Source: CAWGCA01 sp963820955
GTDB taxonomy: Bacteria > Pseudomonadota > Gammaproteobacteria > Chromatiales > Chromatiaceae
NCBI GenBank assembly: GCA_963820955.1
Contig: CAWGCA010000003.1
Coordinates: forward strand, 62,001 to 126,000
Reading direction: 5' to 3'
Length of the DNA: 64,000 nt
The stretch's first letter is position 1; every line of letters starts with the position of its first letter. The translations under genes were made by a program, and so were the position numbers. This document shows positions 36,585 to 46,326 of the stretch, piece by piece. Below the pieces are notes generated by a model. The model was given only the letters and a program-made list of their open reading frames with translations. It was not told the origin of the DNA and made no database searches.

Positions 36585-38198
36585 ATGAACGGGCTGATTA
36601 AGTGGATTCTGTTTGTCGCCATCATAGCGATTGGCCAGACATCATTGGCGGTTACCAATACAGAGGGAGATCCGCTTGCGACAGCCGCCGAGCCTCTAAA
36701 ATCAAAAAAATTCAGCGATAAGTCCAAAGCGGTGGAGCAATTGGCGGCTATCGATGACGAGCGCGCCAAACACCTGCTCAATGCGCTGCTGGGGAGCCGC
36801 CTCTACTATTTGAAAAAAGACGGACAGCTAGTCATCGCTGACAAACAGGGTGACGAGTACCAACTCATCGATGCGTTCAGTAGCAAAGACTTAGGGCGTG
36901 TCAATAAGAGGGGAATAAAAAAAATAACCCTGAACAATAGACTCCGCAGCGAGATACGATACGCCCTGGCGCTGATGGATTTACACAGCCCGAATAGGGA
37001 TAAACGGCTTGCTGCAGTCAATCAGATGCTGGACCGGCCTGATGGGAAGAATGCCGCCCTGCTCCGACCGATGCTGGATCAAGAACCGGACGCCCAGGTT
37101 CGGGAAACGATGGAAATCGTCGTTGCCTTAGGTGACCTTACCTCCACCGACAAACAGCGGCGCACGTCAGCGGTAGCGGCGCTGGATGGCAACATCCACC
37201 CGGCGGTCCGCAGCGGCCTGAAAGCGCTGCAAGAGCGAACTCAAGATCGGAAATTTGCGGCGATTATTCAACAGGTTCTGAAAAATATCGAGGGCAAACT
37301 TCAAATCTATCGTTTTATAGAGAATCTGTTCTTCGGTCTGAGTCTAGGCTCTGTGCTCGTACTGGCGGCCATCGGATTGGCGATCACTTTCGGCGTTATG
37401 GGCGTGATCAACATGGCCCATGGCGAGTTGATCATGATAGGCGCCTATACCACTTATGTGATTCAAACGCTGATGCCGAATCAGATCGGCATATCGGTAC
37501 TGATCGCCATCCCGGCCGCATTCGTGGTTTCGGGATTGGTCGGCATCGCGATCGAGCGAGGTGTCATTCGCTTTCTCTACGGGCGATCTCTGGAGACCCT
37601 GCTGGCCACTTTCGGTATCAGCTTGATACTGCAACAGACGGTGCGTTCTATCTTTTCACCGTTGAATCGATCGGTTGAGACACCGGCATGGATGAGTGGT
37701 ACCTGGGAGATCAACAGCGCCCTCTCTTTGACCCTCAACCGGCTCTACATTATCGCTTTCTGTCTGCTGGTATTTACAGCGCTGTTTCTGGTGCTGAAAA
37801 AAACACCTCTCGGTCTCCAGGTCAGAGCCGTTTCTCAGAACCGCGCCATGGCCCGCGCCATGGGCGTACGCTCGGAAAGAGTCGATGCCATGACCTTCGG
37901 CCTCGGTTCCGGCATTGCGGGTGTGGCCGGCGTGGCATTGAGTCAACTCACCAACGTGGGTCCTAATCTGGGACAAGCCTATATCATCGACAGTTTTATG
38001 GTGGTGGTGTTCGGTGGCGTGGGTAATCTTTGGGGCACCCTGGTCGGTGGGATGACCCTTGGCGTAGCCAATAAATTCCTGGAGCCCTGGTCCGGGGCCG
38101 TTCTCGCCAAAATTCTGGTTCTGGTGTTTATCATTCTTTTTATTCAGAAACGGCCGCGCGGACTCTTTCCGCAGAAAGGCCGAGCGGCAGAGGGTTAA
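36585..38198 (+). CDS. urtB: Urea ABC transporter permease UrtB
   Basis: Inner-membrane permease of the urea importer. The 537-residue protein has an N-terminal signal-like helix, an extended periplasmic region of about 230 residues (helical, HEAT-like) typical of UrtB, then a LivH-type permease core of about 300 residues (GVMGVINMAHGELIMIGAYT). The ATG at 36585 begins the signal helix; the reading frame could start at a TTG 27 bases upstream but that has no better site. Confidence 0.94.
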   Translation: MNGLIKWILFVAIIAIGQTSLAVTNTEGDPLATAAEPLKSKKFSDKSKAVEQLAAIDDERAKHLLNALLGSRLYYLKKDGQLVIADKQGDEYQLIDAFSSKDLGRVNKRGIKKITLNNRLRSEIRYALALMDLHSPNRDKRLAAVNQMLDRPDGKNAALLRPMLDQEPDAQVRETMEIVVALGDLTSTDKQRRTSAVAALDGNIHPAVRSGLKALQERTQDRKFAAIIQQVLKNIEGKLQIYRFIENLFFGLSLGSVLVLAAIGLAITFGVMGVINMAHGELIMIGAYTTYVIQTLMPNQIGISVLIAIPAAFVVSGLVGIAIERGVIRFLYGRSLETLLATFGISLILQQTVRSIFSPLNRSVETPAWMSGTWEINSALSLTLNRLYIIAFCLLVFTALFLVLKKTPLGLQVRAVSQNRAMARAMGVRSERVDAMTFGLGSGIAGVAGVALSQLTNVGPNLGQAYIIDSFMVVVFGGVGNLWGTLVGGMTLGVANKFLEPWSGAVLAKILVLVFIILFIQKRPRGLFPQKGRAAEG

Positions 38199-38201
38199 GG
38201 C

Positions 38202-39290
38202 ATGGGTGTTTTGAACATGCTGAAACAGGACCGCGGCGGACAGATTTTTCTTGGGCTGTTGGTGTTGTCTACAATGCTGGTGCCACTGCTCAATCTACTG
38301 CTACCCGAGAGCAATCCTTTCCACCTTTCCACCTATTCCGTAACCCTGCTGGGAAAATACCTCGCCTTTGCCCTGCTGGCGATGGCGGTGGATCTTGCAT
38401 GGGGTTATCTCGGCATTCTCAGTCTCGGACATGGCGCCTTTTTTGCGTTGGGCGGATACGCCATGGGAATGTATCTGATGCGCCAGATCGGTGATCGCGG
38501 TGTTTACGGTGACCCCGTACTTCCCGATTTCATGGTTTTTCTCAACTGGGACAGTCTGCCCTGGTTCTGGTATGGCTTCGACATGTTCTGGTTTGCCGTA
38601 CTGATGGTAATGCTTGCTCCCGGCCTACTGGCCTTTGTATTTGGATGGCTTGCGTTCCGATCCCGCGTCACCGGGGTCTATCTTTCAATCATCACCCAGG
38701 CCTTGACCTATGCGCTGATGCTCGCCTTCTTCCGTAACGAAATGGGCTTTGGCGGCAACAACGGCCTGACCGACTTCAAAGATATTCTTGGTTTCAATCT
38801 CCAGTCAGATGGCACCCGTGTCGCACTGTACATTGCCTCCGCCCTGGTACTGGGATTCGGTTATCTGGCTTGTCGCGCCATCGTCACCTCCCGCCTGGGG
38901 CGGGTCGCGGTAGCCATTCGTGACGCCGAAGATCGTACCCGCTTTATCGGTTACCGGGTGGAACACGTTAAATTGGCAATCTTCAGCTTTTCGGCGGTGC
39001 TCGCCGGCATTGCAGGCGCTCTCTATGTCCCCCAGGTCGGTATTATAAATCCAGGCGAATTCTCACCGCTCAATTCCATCGAGATAGTTATCTGGGTAGC
39101 AGTAGGCGGACGCGCTACACTCTATGGGGCCGCGGCAGGGGCACTGGCAGTCAACTACGGGAAGAGTTATTTCACGGCAGCTCTACCAGAGGTCTGGCTG
39201 TTCGCCCTGGGAGCCCTGTTTGTCCTGGTCACCATCTTTCTGCCCAAGGGCATGATCGGTCTGCTGAGGAAAAAAGAGACAGAACAATGA
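38202..39290 (+). CDS. urtC: Urea ABC transporter permease UrtC
   Basis: LivM-type permease, 362 residues, with about nine hydrophobic helices and the conserved WGYLGILSLGHGAFFALGGYAM region and the cytoplasmic-loop motif AIRDAEDRTRFIGY (the EAA-like coupling region). It follows urtB by 3 nt and overlaps urtD by 4 nt (ATGA). Confidence 0.95.
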   Translation: MGVLNMLKQDRGGQIFLGLLVLSTMLVPLLNLLLPESNPFHLSTYSVTLLGKYLAFALLAMAVDLAWGYLGILSLGHGAFFALGGYAMGMYLMRQIGDRGVYGDPVLPDFMVFLNWDSLPWFWYGFDMFWFAVLMVMLAPGLLAFVFGWLAFRSRVTGVYLSIITQALTYALMLAFFRNEMGFGGNNGLTDFKDILGFNLQSDGTRVALYIASALVLGFGYLACRAIVTSRLGRVAVAIRDAEDRTRFIGYRVEHVKLAIFSFSAVLAGIAGALYVPQVGIINPGEFSPLNSIEIVIWVAVGGRATLYGAAAGALAVNYGKSYFTAALPEVWLFALGALFVLVTIFLPKGMIGLLRKKETEQ

Positions 39291-40117
39291 ATGCGCTGAG
39301 CAATGTCCGCCAGGTCATGCGTCGTGATCGGGTGTTTGATTTCATGCTGCAAAAAATCGGCCTCGAAGTCGATCTAAGCCATGGCACAATTCTCTATCTC
39401 GAGGATGTATCAGTCAGTTTCGATGGTTTCAAGGCGATCGACCAGCTTAATCTGTACATAGAGGCAGGTGAACTACGTTGTATCATCGGCCCCAATGGAG
39501 CAGGTAAGACGACGATGATGGATATCATCACCGGCAAAACCAGACCCGACATAGGTACTGTTCATTTTGGTCAGAACATCGATCTGTTGCATCTCAGTGA
39601 ACCAGAGATTGCTCAGGCGGGAATAGGCCGAAAATTCCAGAAACCCACGGTTTTCGAGTTTCACAGCGTTTCCGAAAACCTGGAGCTCGCGATGGCGGGA
39701 GACAAACGCGTCTGGCCCACACTCGTGGCGCGCCTCAGCGGTCCCCAAAGAGACCGCATCGATCAGGTGCTCGAGATAATCGGCCTGCAGCAAAATCGAA
39801 ATCAGTATGCAGGCTCCCTGTCTCACGGCCAAAAGCAGTGGCTGGAGATCGGTATGCTATTGATGCAGAATCCAAAGCTACTATTGGTCGATGAACCGGT
39901 TGCCGGCATGACTCATCAGGAGATGGAACGTACCGCAGAACTGCTGACCGCACTGGCGGGAGAACACTCTGTGGTGGTGGTGGAGCACGATATGGATTTC
40001 GTGCGCTCAATCGCACGCAAGGTAACCGTACTGCACCAAGGCAGCGTGCTGGCAGAAGGCAACATGGACCAAATACAGAACGACCCGCGCGTGGTCGAAG
40101 TCTATCTAGGGGAGTGA
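39287..40117 (+). CDS. urtD: Urea ABC transporter ATP-binding protein UrtD
   Basis: LivG-type ATPase, 276 residues. Walker A is GPNGAGKTTMMD (about residue 70), the signature LSHGQKQWLEIGM and Walker B LLLVDEPVAGM follow, and the H-loop is VVVEHDMDF. An N-terminal extension of about 25 residues is normal for UrtD. Confidence 0.96.
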   Translation: MNALSNVRQVMRRDRVFDFMLQKIGLEVDLSHGTILYLEDVSVSFDGFKAIDQLNLYIEAGELRCIIGPNGAGKTTMMDIITGKTRPDIGTVHFGQNIDLLHLSEPEIAQAGIGRKFQKPTVFEFHSVSENLELAMAGDKRVWPTLVARLSGPQRDRIDQVLEIIGLQQNRNQYAGSLSHGQKQWLEIGMLLMQNPKLLLVDEPVAGMTHQEMERTAELLTALAGEHSVVVVEHDMDFVRSIARKVTVLHQGSVLAEGNMDQIQNDPRVVEVYLGE

Positions 40118-40118
40118 G

Positions 40119-40814
40119 ATGCTAAGCGTAGAAACGCTCAACCAATATTATGGCCAGTCCCATACCTTATGGGATCTAAACCTGCACGCACCAAAGGGAC
40201 AATGCACCTGCTTGATGGGACGAAACGGCGTGGGCAAGTCAACCCTGCTTCAATGCATCATGGGGCTGTTGCCGATACAATCCGGTGAAATTCGATTTGC
40301 CGGCAAAAATCTGAATAAAACAATCGCCGAACGCCGCGCAACCCTGGGTATCGGTTACGTGCCTCAGGGCCGGCAGATATTCCCCTTGCTGACGGTGGAG
40401 GAAAACCTTCGTATCGGTCTGCCGGCGCGAAAGGAGAAACGCAATCATATACCCGAGTTTATCTTCGAACTTTTTCCGGTGTTGAAAGAAATGCTACGCC
40501 GGCGTGGCGGCGACCTCTCTGGTGGTCAGCAACAACAACTGGCCATCGGCAGGGCACTGGTTATTGATCCACAACTGCTTATCCTGGATGAGCCGACCGA
40601 GGGAATTCAGCCCAATATCGTGCACGAGATCGGTGATATTATTCTGCGCCTGAACCGGGAGATCGGCCTCAGCGTATTGCTGGTTGAACAAAAACTCCCC
40701 TTTGCACGCAAGGTGGCTGATCGCTTCAGTATTCTAGATCGTGGAAGAAATGTCGCCGCTGGGGAGATGAAAGAACTCAACGACGATGTGGTTCGTCAAT
40801 ACCTTACGGTTTGA
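40119..40814 (+). CDS. urtE: Urea ABC transporter ATP-binding protein UrtE
   Basis: LivF-type ATPase, 231 residues: Walker A GRNGVGKSTLLQ, signature LSGGQQQQLAIGRAL, Walker B LLILDEPTEGIQPNIV (the UrtE-typical TEGIQP). It begins 1 nt after urtD and closes the transporter genes. Confidence 0.96.
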   Translation: MLSVETLNQYYGQSHTLWDLNLHAPKGQCTCLMGRNGVGKSTLLQCIMGLLPIQSGEIRFAGKNLNKTIAERRATLGIGYVPQGRQIFPLLTVEENLRIGLPARKEKRNHIPEFIFELFPVLKEMLRRRGGDLSGGQQQQLAIGRALVIDPQLLILDEPTEGIQPNIVHEIGDIILRLNREIGLSVLLVEQKLPFARKVADRFSILDRGRNVAAGEMKELNDDVVRQYLTV

Positions 40815-40836
40815 CGGAAAAAGGAAATTCACCCCG

Positions 40837-41025
40837 ATGAAAGCGCTTCCCACGCGGTTTGTTTCTGCATCGACTATTTATATCGCACCTGCGATTGCCC
40901 ATAGAGGACCGGCGCCAACGGTTCAAAACTTGGTTGAACATCTGCCGATTGCGATGGCAGTCAGTCTAGCCCTCGCCTTTGGTATATTGCGTTGGCCGAA
41001 GGGACCAGGGAAGCCTGGTCAGTAA
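40837..41025 (+). CDS. 62-residue membrane peptide between urt and ure genes
   Basis: A short ORF in the 212-base gap between urtE and ureD, ending 1 nt before ureD. It has an N-terminal hydrophobic stretch (about residues 5-22) and a second helix (about 36-52, LPIAMAVSLALAFGILRW) with a Pro/Gly/Lys tail; AAAGGAA lies 8-12 nt upstream of the ATG. Tight fit in the operon and membrane-like composition support it. No homologue is recalled; a role in urea or nickel handling would be guesswork. Confidence 0.5.
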   Translation: MKALPTRFVSASTIYIAPAIAHRGPAPTVQNLVEHLPIAMAVSLALAFGILRWPKGPGKPGQ

Positions 41026-41026
41026 T

Positions 41027-41860
41027 ATGCCTGCTGCCGCTGCAAAGCACAGCACAGGATGGCGTGCAGACCTTCACCTCGGTTTCCGCAGAATCTCTGG
41101 CAAGAGCATACTGGCGAAACGCACCCGTAAGGGACCGCTCACGGTGCAGCGGGCACTCTATCCTGAACCTGATGTCTGCCACGTATATCTGCTGCACCCG
41201 CCGGGCGGGGTTGCTGGGGGCGACTTACTGACCATATCGGCACAGGTCAAAGAGGGCGCCTCTGCACTGATAACCACACCCGGCGCCACCAAATTCTACC
41301 GCACTGCTGGACCCAGAGCCTATCTTCAGCAGAATCTGAGTCTCGTTGAGGGGGACCTGGAGTGGCTGCCTCAGGAGAATATTTTCTTTCCGGGTGCGGA
41401 TGTTGAATTAACCACTCAGGTCGAACTATCCCGGGAGGCCAAATTCATTGGTTGGGAGATCAATTGTCTGGGGCGCCCAGTCGTGGCTGAACGATTCAAT
41501 CCGGGTAAGGCCGTATTTAATTGCCGTATTGTGCGAGAAGGCATACCTGTTCTTCAGGAGCGCCTGGTGGTGAATGGAGAACATGGCCTGAGCGGACCTG
41601 CAGGACTGCGTAACCAGCCCGTTTTTGGCAGCTTTTACGCTACAATCGCTGATTCTGTCTTGCCTGAACTCTCCACTGGGATAATCTCTAGGGTACAAAA
41701 TAACGAATTGGGGATTACCATAGTGGATGGACTGCTAATAGCACGCTACCTGGGAAACTCAACGGAAACGGCCAGGCTCATCTTTAGGAACCTGTGGAAG
41801 ACCCTCAGACCTGCGATTTTGAATAGAACCCCATGTGTGCCCCGTATCTGGAACACATGA
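41027..41860 (+). CDS. ureD: Urease accessory protein UreD
   Basis: Chaperone that binds apo-urease with UreF and UreG for nickel insertion. The 277-residue protein shows the family stretches GPLTVQRALYPE, HPPGGVAGGD and TPGATKFYRT. The ATG at 41027 starts directly after the small gene's stop. Length is normal. Confidence 0.94.
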   Translation: MPAAAAKHSTGWRADLHLGFRRISGKSILAKRTRKGPLTVQRALYPEPDVCHVYLLHPPGGVAGGDLLTISAQVKEGASALITTPGATKFYRTAGPRAYLQQNLSLVEGDLEWLPQENIFFPGADVELTTQVELSREAKFIGWEINCLGRPVVAERFNPGKAVFNCRIVREGIPVLQERLVVNGEHGLSGPAGLRNQPVFGSFYATIADSVLPELSTGIISRVQNNELGITIVDGLLIARYLGNSTETARLIFRNLWKTLRPAILNRTPCVPRIWNT

Positions 41861-41885
41861 CCCACGATCTAGTGAGGATATTTTC

Positions 41886-42524
41886 ATGGAACTCACCCCA
41901 AGAGAAAAAGACAAGCTGTTGCTGTTCACGGCCGCCCTGCTGGCAGAACGCCGCAAAGAGAGAGGTCTTAAGCTCAACTATCCAGAAGCCGTGGCCTATA
42001 TCAGCGCCGCCATTCTCGAAGGTGCACGGGAGGGAAAAACAGTAGCGGATCTAATGGATTTCGGTCGTACCCAGTTAACGACGAACGAGGTAATGGACGG
42101 GGTGGCTGAAATGATCCATGAGGTGCAGGTTGAGGCCACATTCCCAGACGGCACCAAACTGGTTACGGTTCACGACCCTATCCTACCTTCGGAAACAACC
42201 CGGGCTGAGGTAATGATCCCCGGTGAGGTCCTGGTTGAGTCAGGGGACATAACACTGAATGCAGCAAGGGATACCGTCACTCTGTCGGTCGCCAATAAGG
42301 GCGACCGGCCAATTCAAGTGGGCTCTCACTACCATTTTGCAGAAACCAACCCGGCGCTGGCATTCGATCGCACTAAGGCACGGGGATATCGCCTCGATAT
42401 AGCGGCCGGCACAGCGGTAAGGTTCGAGCCCGGGCAAACCCGAGAGGTTCGACTCGTCGCCTATGCGGGGGAGCGAACTGTCTATGGCTTCACTGGCGCC
42501 GTCATGGGTGAGTTGGAGAAATAA
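41886..42524 (+). CDS. ureAB: Fused urease gamma-beta subunit (UreA-UreB)
   Basis: A 212-residue chain that combines the small urease subunits. Residues 1 to about 100 are UreA (MELTPREKDKLLLFTAALLA, GVAEMIHEVQVEATFPDGTK) and about 111-212 UreB (MIPGEVLVESGDITLNA, VGSHYHFAETNPAL, GERTVYGFTGAVMG), joined in frame by a short linker. Such fusions are known in Helicobacter and some other bacteria, whereas most gammaproteobacteria have separate genes. The ATG at 41886 has TGAGGATAT upstream. Next gene ureC is 2 nt away. Confidence 0.93.
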   Translation: MELTPREKDKLLLFTAALLAERRKERGLKLNYPEAVAYISAAILEGAREGKTVADLMDFGRTQLTTNEVMDGVAEMIHEVQVEATFPDGTKLVTVHDPILPSETTRAEVMIPGEVLVESGDITLNAARDTVTLSVANKGDRPIQVGSHYHFAETNPALAFDRTKARGYRLDIAAGTAVRFEPGQTREVRLVAYAGERTVYGFTGAVMGELEK

Positions 42525-42526
42525 AC

Positions 42527-44230
42527 ATGCAAAAGATCAGCAGACAAGCCTATGCGGAGATGTATGGCCCAACGGTAGGTGACCGCGTGCGTCTGGGTGA
42601 CACAGAATTAATCATTGAAGTGGAACAGGACCACACCACTTACGGCGATGAAGTCAAATTCGGCGGTGGCAAAGTCATCCGTGACGGTATGGGCCAGAGC
42701 CAGCGTGTCAGCGCAGAGGTGGTAGACACCGTGATCACCAACGCATTGATTCTCGATCACTGGGGGATAGTCAAAGCGGATGTGGGCATAAAGAACGGTC
42801 GCATCAGCGCCATCGGAAAAGCGGGTAATCCTGACGTCCAACCCGACGTTACCATCATCATCGGCCCCGGAACCGAAGCGATCGCCGGGGAAGGAAGCAT
42901 CCTCACCGCAGGCGGCATCGATGCCCACATCCACTTCATCTGCCCGCAGCAGATAGACGATGCCCTGATGTCAGGCATCACAACAATGCTGGGCGGAGGT
43001 ACCGGACCAGCGACTGGGACCAATGCCACCACCTGCACCCCCGGGCCGTGGAACATTCACCGCATGCTCGAGGCCTCGGAAGCGCTGCCCATGAACCTGG
43101 GCTATCTGGGCAAGGGAAACGCGAGCCTTCCCATGGCCCTGGAAGAACAGCTGTCTGCCGGTGCCATGGGCCTCAAACTGCATGAGGACTGGGGGACTAC
43201 ACCTGCCGCCATCGACAACTGCCTCTCCGTGGCGGATGAGTACGATGTCCAGGTAGCCATCCACACAGATACGTTGAACGAGTCCGGTTTTGTGGAGCAC
43301 ACCCTCGCTGCCATGAAGGGTCGAACCATCCATACCTATCACACCGAAGGCGCTGGCGGTGGTCATGCGCCGGATATCATCAAGGCATGCGGTCAACCCA
43401 ACATACTACCCTCATCCACCAACCCAACCCGACCCTATACAGTTAACACGGTAGATGAGCACCTGGATATGTTGATGGTATGCCATCATCTCGATCCCAA
43501 TATTGCCGAGGATATCGCCTTTGCCGAGTCCCGTATTCGCCGTGAAACGATCGCTGCCGAGGACATCCTGCACGATCTGGGGGCCTTCTCCATGATTGCC
43601 TCCGATTCCCAGGCCATGGGCCGCGTGGGCGAGGTAATCAGCCGAACCTGGCAGACCGCACACAAGATGAAAGTACAGCGCGGCAGCCTCCAGGGTGATT
43701 CCGCTCGCCACGACAATCTGCGGGCGAAACGCTATATCGCCAAATACACCATCAATCCAGCCATCACTCATGGTATTGCACATGAAGTAGGCTCTGTAGA
43801 GGTAGGAAAACTAGCCGACCTGGTCTTGTGGAAACCTGCCTTTTTCGGTACCAAACCCAGCCTCATTATTAAAGGCGGAATGATCGCCGCCGCCCCCATG
43901 GGAGACCCCAATGCATCTATTCCCACCCCTCAGCCGGTACACTACCGCCCCATGTTCGGTGCGCTGGGCGCCGCCCGCCATGCCACCCGCATGACCTTTC
44001 TCTCCCGGGCCGGCCATGAGGCTGGCGTGGCCGACCGGCTCCACCTTAGATCGCTGATTGGCGTAGCGAACAACTGCCGCGAGATTAGCAAGGGCGATAT
44101 GGTGTTGAACGACTATCAGCCCCGGATAGAGGTCGATCCACAAACCTACCAGGTGAAAGCGGATGGCGAACTGCTGGTGTGCGACCCGGCAAAGGTACTG
44201 CCCATGGCCCAGCGCTATTTTCTGTTTTGA
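42527..44230 (+). CDS. ureC: Urease catalytic subunit alpha UreC
   Basis: Nickel enzyme splitting urea to ammonia and CO2. The 567-residue protein has the metal and active-site motifs: DAHIHFICPQQ, GLKLHEDWGTTP with the carbamylated Lys, HTEGAGGGHAPDI, and MVCHHLDP with the flap Cys near residue 320. Length is standard. Confidence 0.98.
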   Translation: MQKISRQAYAEMYGPTVGDRVRLGDTELIIEVEQDHTTYGDEVKFGGGKVIRDGMGQSQRVSAEVVDTVITNALILDHWGIVKADVGIKNGRISAIGKAGNPDVQPDVTIIIGPGTEAIAGEGSILTAGGIDAHIHFICPQQIDDALMSGITTMLGGGTGPATGTNATTCTPGPWNIHRMLEASEALPMNLGYLGKGNASLPMALEEQLSAGAMGLKLHEDWGTTPAAIDNCLSVADEYDVQVAIHTDTLNESGFVEHTLAAMKGRTIHTYHTEGAGGGHAPDIIKACGQPNILPSSTNPTRPYTVNTVDEHLDMLMVCHHLDPNIAEDIAFAESRIRRETIAAEDILHDLGAFSMIASDSQAMGRVGEVISRTWQTAHKMKVQRGSLQGDSARHDNLRAKRYIAKYTINPAITHGIAHEVGSVEVGKLADLVLWKPAFFGTKPSLIIKGGMIAAAPMGDPNASIPTPQPVHYRPMFGALGAARHATRMTFLSRAGHEAGVADRLHLRSLIGVANNCREISKGDMVLNDYQPRIEVDPQTYQVKADGELLVCDPAKVLPMAQRYFLF

Positions 44231-44232
44231 GC

Positions 44233-44700
44233 ATGATCAAGTTGACCGCAAAAACCGACACCGTCGAGTCGACTGACACAACCCTCACCCTGCCGCTGGC
44301 GAGCCGGATAAAGAGCCGCATAAGGGTAACCCTGGACAACGGCCGGGATGCCGGTCTGTTTCTGGAGCGCGGCAGCGTACTGAAGGATGGTGAGATCCTA
44401 CATTCAGAGGAGGGATACACGGTAATGGTAAGGGCTGCACGCGAGACGGTATCTACGTTCTGCTGCAGGGATAGTCACCTGCTGGCGAGGGCCTGCTATC
44501 ACCTGGGAAATCGTCACGTGCCGGTACAGATCGAGCCGGAAAAGGTCAGCTACCTTCACGACCATGTGCTTGATGACATGCTGCGTGGACTCGGTCTGGA
44601 GGTGAAGGTCTCTGATGCCCCCTTTGAGCCTGAATCCGGTGCCTATGGAGGAAGCGCCGCACAGGGCTACCACGCTCACGGACACAGTCATGGCCACTGA
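44233..44700 (+). CDS. ureE: Urease nickel metallochaperone UreE
   Basis: Binds nickel and passes it to UreG. The 155-residue protein has the peptide-binding N-terminal domain, the C-terminal metal domain with the conserved RACYHLGNRHVPVQI and a His-rich tail (GYHAHGHSHGH). The ATG at 44233 starts 2 nt after ureC; the stop overlaps ureF by 11 nt. Confidence 0.94.
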   Translation: MIKLTAKTDTVESTDTTLTLPLASRIKSRIRVTLDNGRDAGLFLERGSVLKDGEILHSEEGYTVMVRAARETVSTFCCRDSHLLARACYHLGNRHVPVQIEPEKVSYLHDHVLDDMLRGLGLEVKVSDAPFEPESGAYGGSAAQGYHAHGHSHGH

Positions 44701-45370
44701 CAGCCTGCTGGCCCAATTGCGCCTGGTGCATCTGATCAGTCCCACGCTCCCCGTTGGTGCATTCACCTACTCTCAGGGACTGGAGTGGGCCATTGAGCAC
44801 GACTGGGTGAGGGGGGAAACCGAACTCCTGGCATGGATCAAAAATCTGCTGGAAACCAATATGGCGCATCTGGAGATTCCGCTATTGGCGCGTCTCTACA
44901 AAGCCGCCCTAGAAAGCGATTCGAAGGCACAAAAGTATTGGAGCCATTTCCTGATCTCCTCCAGAGAGACCCTGGAGCTGCGCCAGGAAGAGCGGAATCG
45001 GGGGCGGGCGCTGACCGCACTCCTGCCTGAGCTTGGAATCCCCGTTCCCAGGGAAAAGCTACCGCTGCTCAAGGACTGCCAACTGACGGGATTCGCCCAT
45101 GCCGCACACTGCTGGAGAATACCCTTGCCGCTGGCGGCTGCAGGTTATGTCTGGGGGTGGCTGGAGAATATCACCCTCGCCGGAATCAAGATCATCCCGT
45201 TGGGACAGACCGCAGGGCAGAAGATTATTGCCGCATTGACAGCGAGCATACCGGAGATTGTTGATATCGGACTCAATGTGCCAGATCAAGAAATCGGTGC
45301 CTCCTCCCCTGCTCAGGCGATTGCCAGCAGCCTTCATGAAAGCCAGTACACCCGTATATATCGATCCTGA
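44690..45370 (+). CDS. ureF: Urease accessory protein UreF
   Basis: All-helical 226-residue protein acting with UreD and UreG in urease activation; family motifs HLISPTLPVGAFTYSQGLEW and the C-terminal helices are present. The ATG at 44690 overlaps the ureE tail, showing translational coupling. Confidence 0.94.
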   Translation: MATDSLLAQLRLVHLISPTLPVGAFTYSQGLEWAIEHDWVRGETELLAWIKNLLETNMAHLEIPLLARLYKAALESDSKAQKYWSHFLISSRETLELRQEERNRGRALTALLPELGIPVPREKLPLLKDCQLTGFAHAAHCWRIPLPLAAAGYVWGWLENITLAGIKIIPLGQTAGQKIIAALTASIPEIVDIGLNVPDQEIGASSPAQAIASSLHESQYTRIYRS

Positions 45371-45382
45371 CGCGAGAGAATC

Positions 45383-46000
45383 ATGAGTAAAACAAATGCA
45401 CCGCTGCGTATTGGCGTTGGTGGCCCCGTGGGCTCCGGGAAAACGGCGCTCCTAGATGCCCTGTGCAAAGCGATGCGCGATAAATACGAGATCGCTGTAG
45501 TAACCAATGACATTTACACCCAGGAAGACGCTAAATTCCTGATGCGCAGCGAGGCACTGGAAGAAGCACGGATCATCGGCGTGGAAACAGGCGGCTGCCC
45601 CCATACCGCCATTCGCGAAGATGCATCGATGAATCTTGCCGCCGTTGAAGATCTCAGCATTCGTTTCCCGTCCCTCGATCTGGTGTTTATCGAAAGCGGC
45701 GGCGATAACTTAAGCGCCACATTCAGCCCGGAACTGGCCGACCTGACAATTTATGTCATCGACGTCGCCGAGGGCGAGAAAATCCCACGCAAGGGAGGGC
45801 CCGGTATTACCCGCTCAGACCTCCTGGTGATCAACAAAATCGATCTCGCCCCCTATGTTGGCGCCTCACTGAAAGTTATGGAGCAGGATACCTTCCGCAT
45901 GCGCAAGACAAAACCATTTGTTTTTTCCAACCTGAAAACAGGCCAGGGACTTCCAGAAATAGTCGCCTTTATTGAGCATAGTGGCATGCTGATAGACTGA
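45383..46000 (+). CDS. ureG: Urease accessory GTPase UreG
   Basis: SIMIBI-class GTPase that powers nickel delivery to urease. The 205-residue protein has P-loop GGPVGSGKTALLDAL, the metal-binding CPH in ETGGCPHTAIREDASMN, ESGGDNLSATFSPELAD and NKIDLAPYVGA. Last gene of the ure cluster. Confidence 0.97.
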   Translation: MSKTNAPLRIGVGGPVGSGKTALLDALCKAMRDKYEIAVVTNDIYTQEDAKFLMRSEALEEARIIGVETGGCPHTAIREDASMNLAAVEDLSIRFPSLDLVFIESGGDNLSATFSPELADLTIYVIDVAEGEKIPRKGGPGITRSDLLVINKIDLAPYVGASLKVMEQDTFRMRKTKPFVFSNLKTGQGLPEIVAFIEHSGMLID

Positions 46001-46224
46001 TCAATACGTTCTTCAAACATAGAAGTGTCAGGCTCAGAGCAAGTCATGAGCCACAGCACGAGCCAGAATCGGTTACGTCATTTGCCAGCCGACACAACCG
46101 GTAAACCCTGAAATGCAGAAACCCTCATTTCCGATGGCTTATTGAGTTCCCGTCACCCGACGTCCGTGATAATTGCGTAGACCCTGGTCGAAACCTCTTG
46201 CCAAAATATCGGGAACCGATGGTG

Positions 46225-46252
46225 TTTACGACACGGCTTGTTGGTTTATAGT
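46225..46252 (+). promoter_or_regulatory. Candidate sigma-70 promoter for dusA
   Basis: TTTACG and TATAGT are separated by 16 bases. Transcription would start near 46259, which argues against the TTG at 46255 as the dusA start. The rest of 46001-46326 holds no gene. Confidence 0.35.
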
Positions 46253-46326
46253 CGTTGTTTCTAGACAATGGTAGTAATCACCCCCCCGGTTGGCAGGACC
46301 GGATAGTCCCGTATGGATTGGATGAT

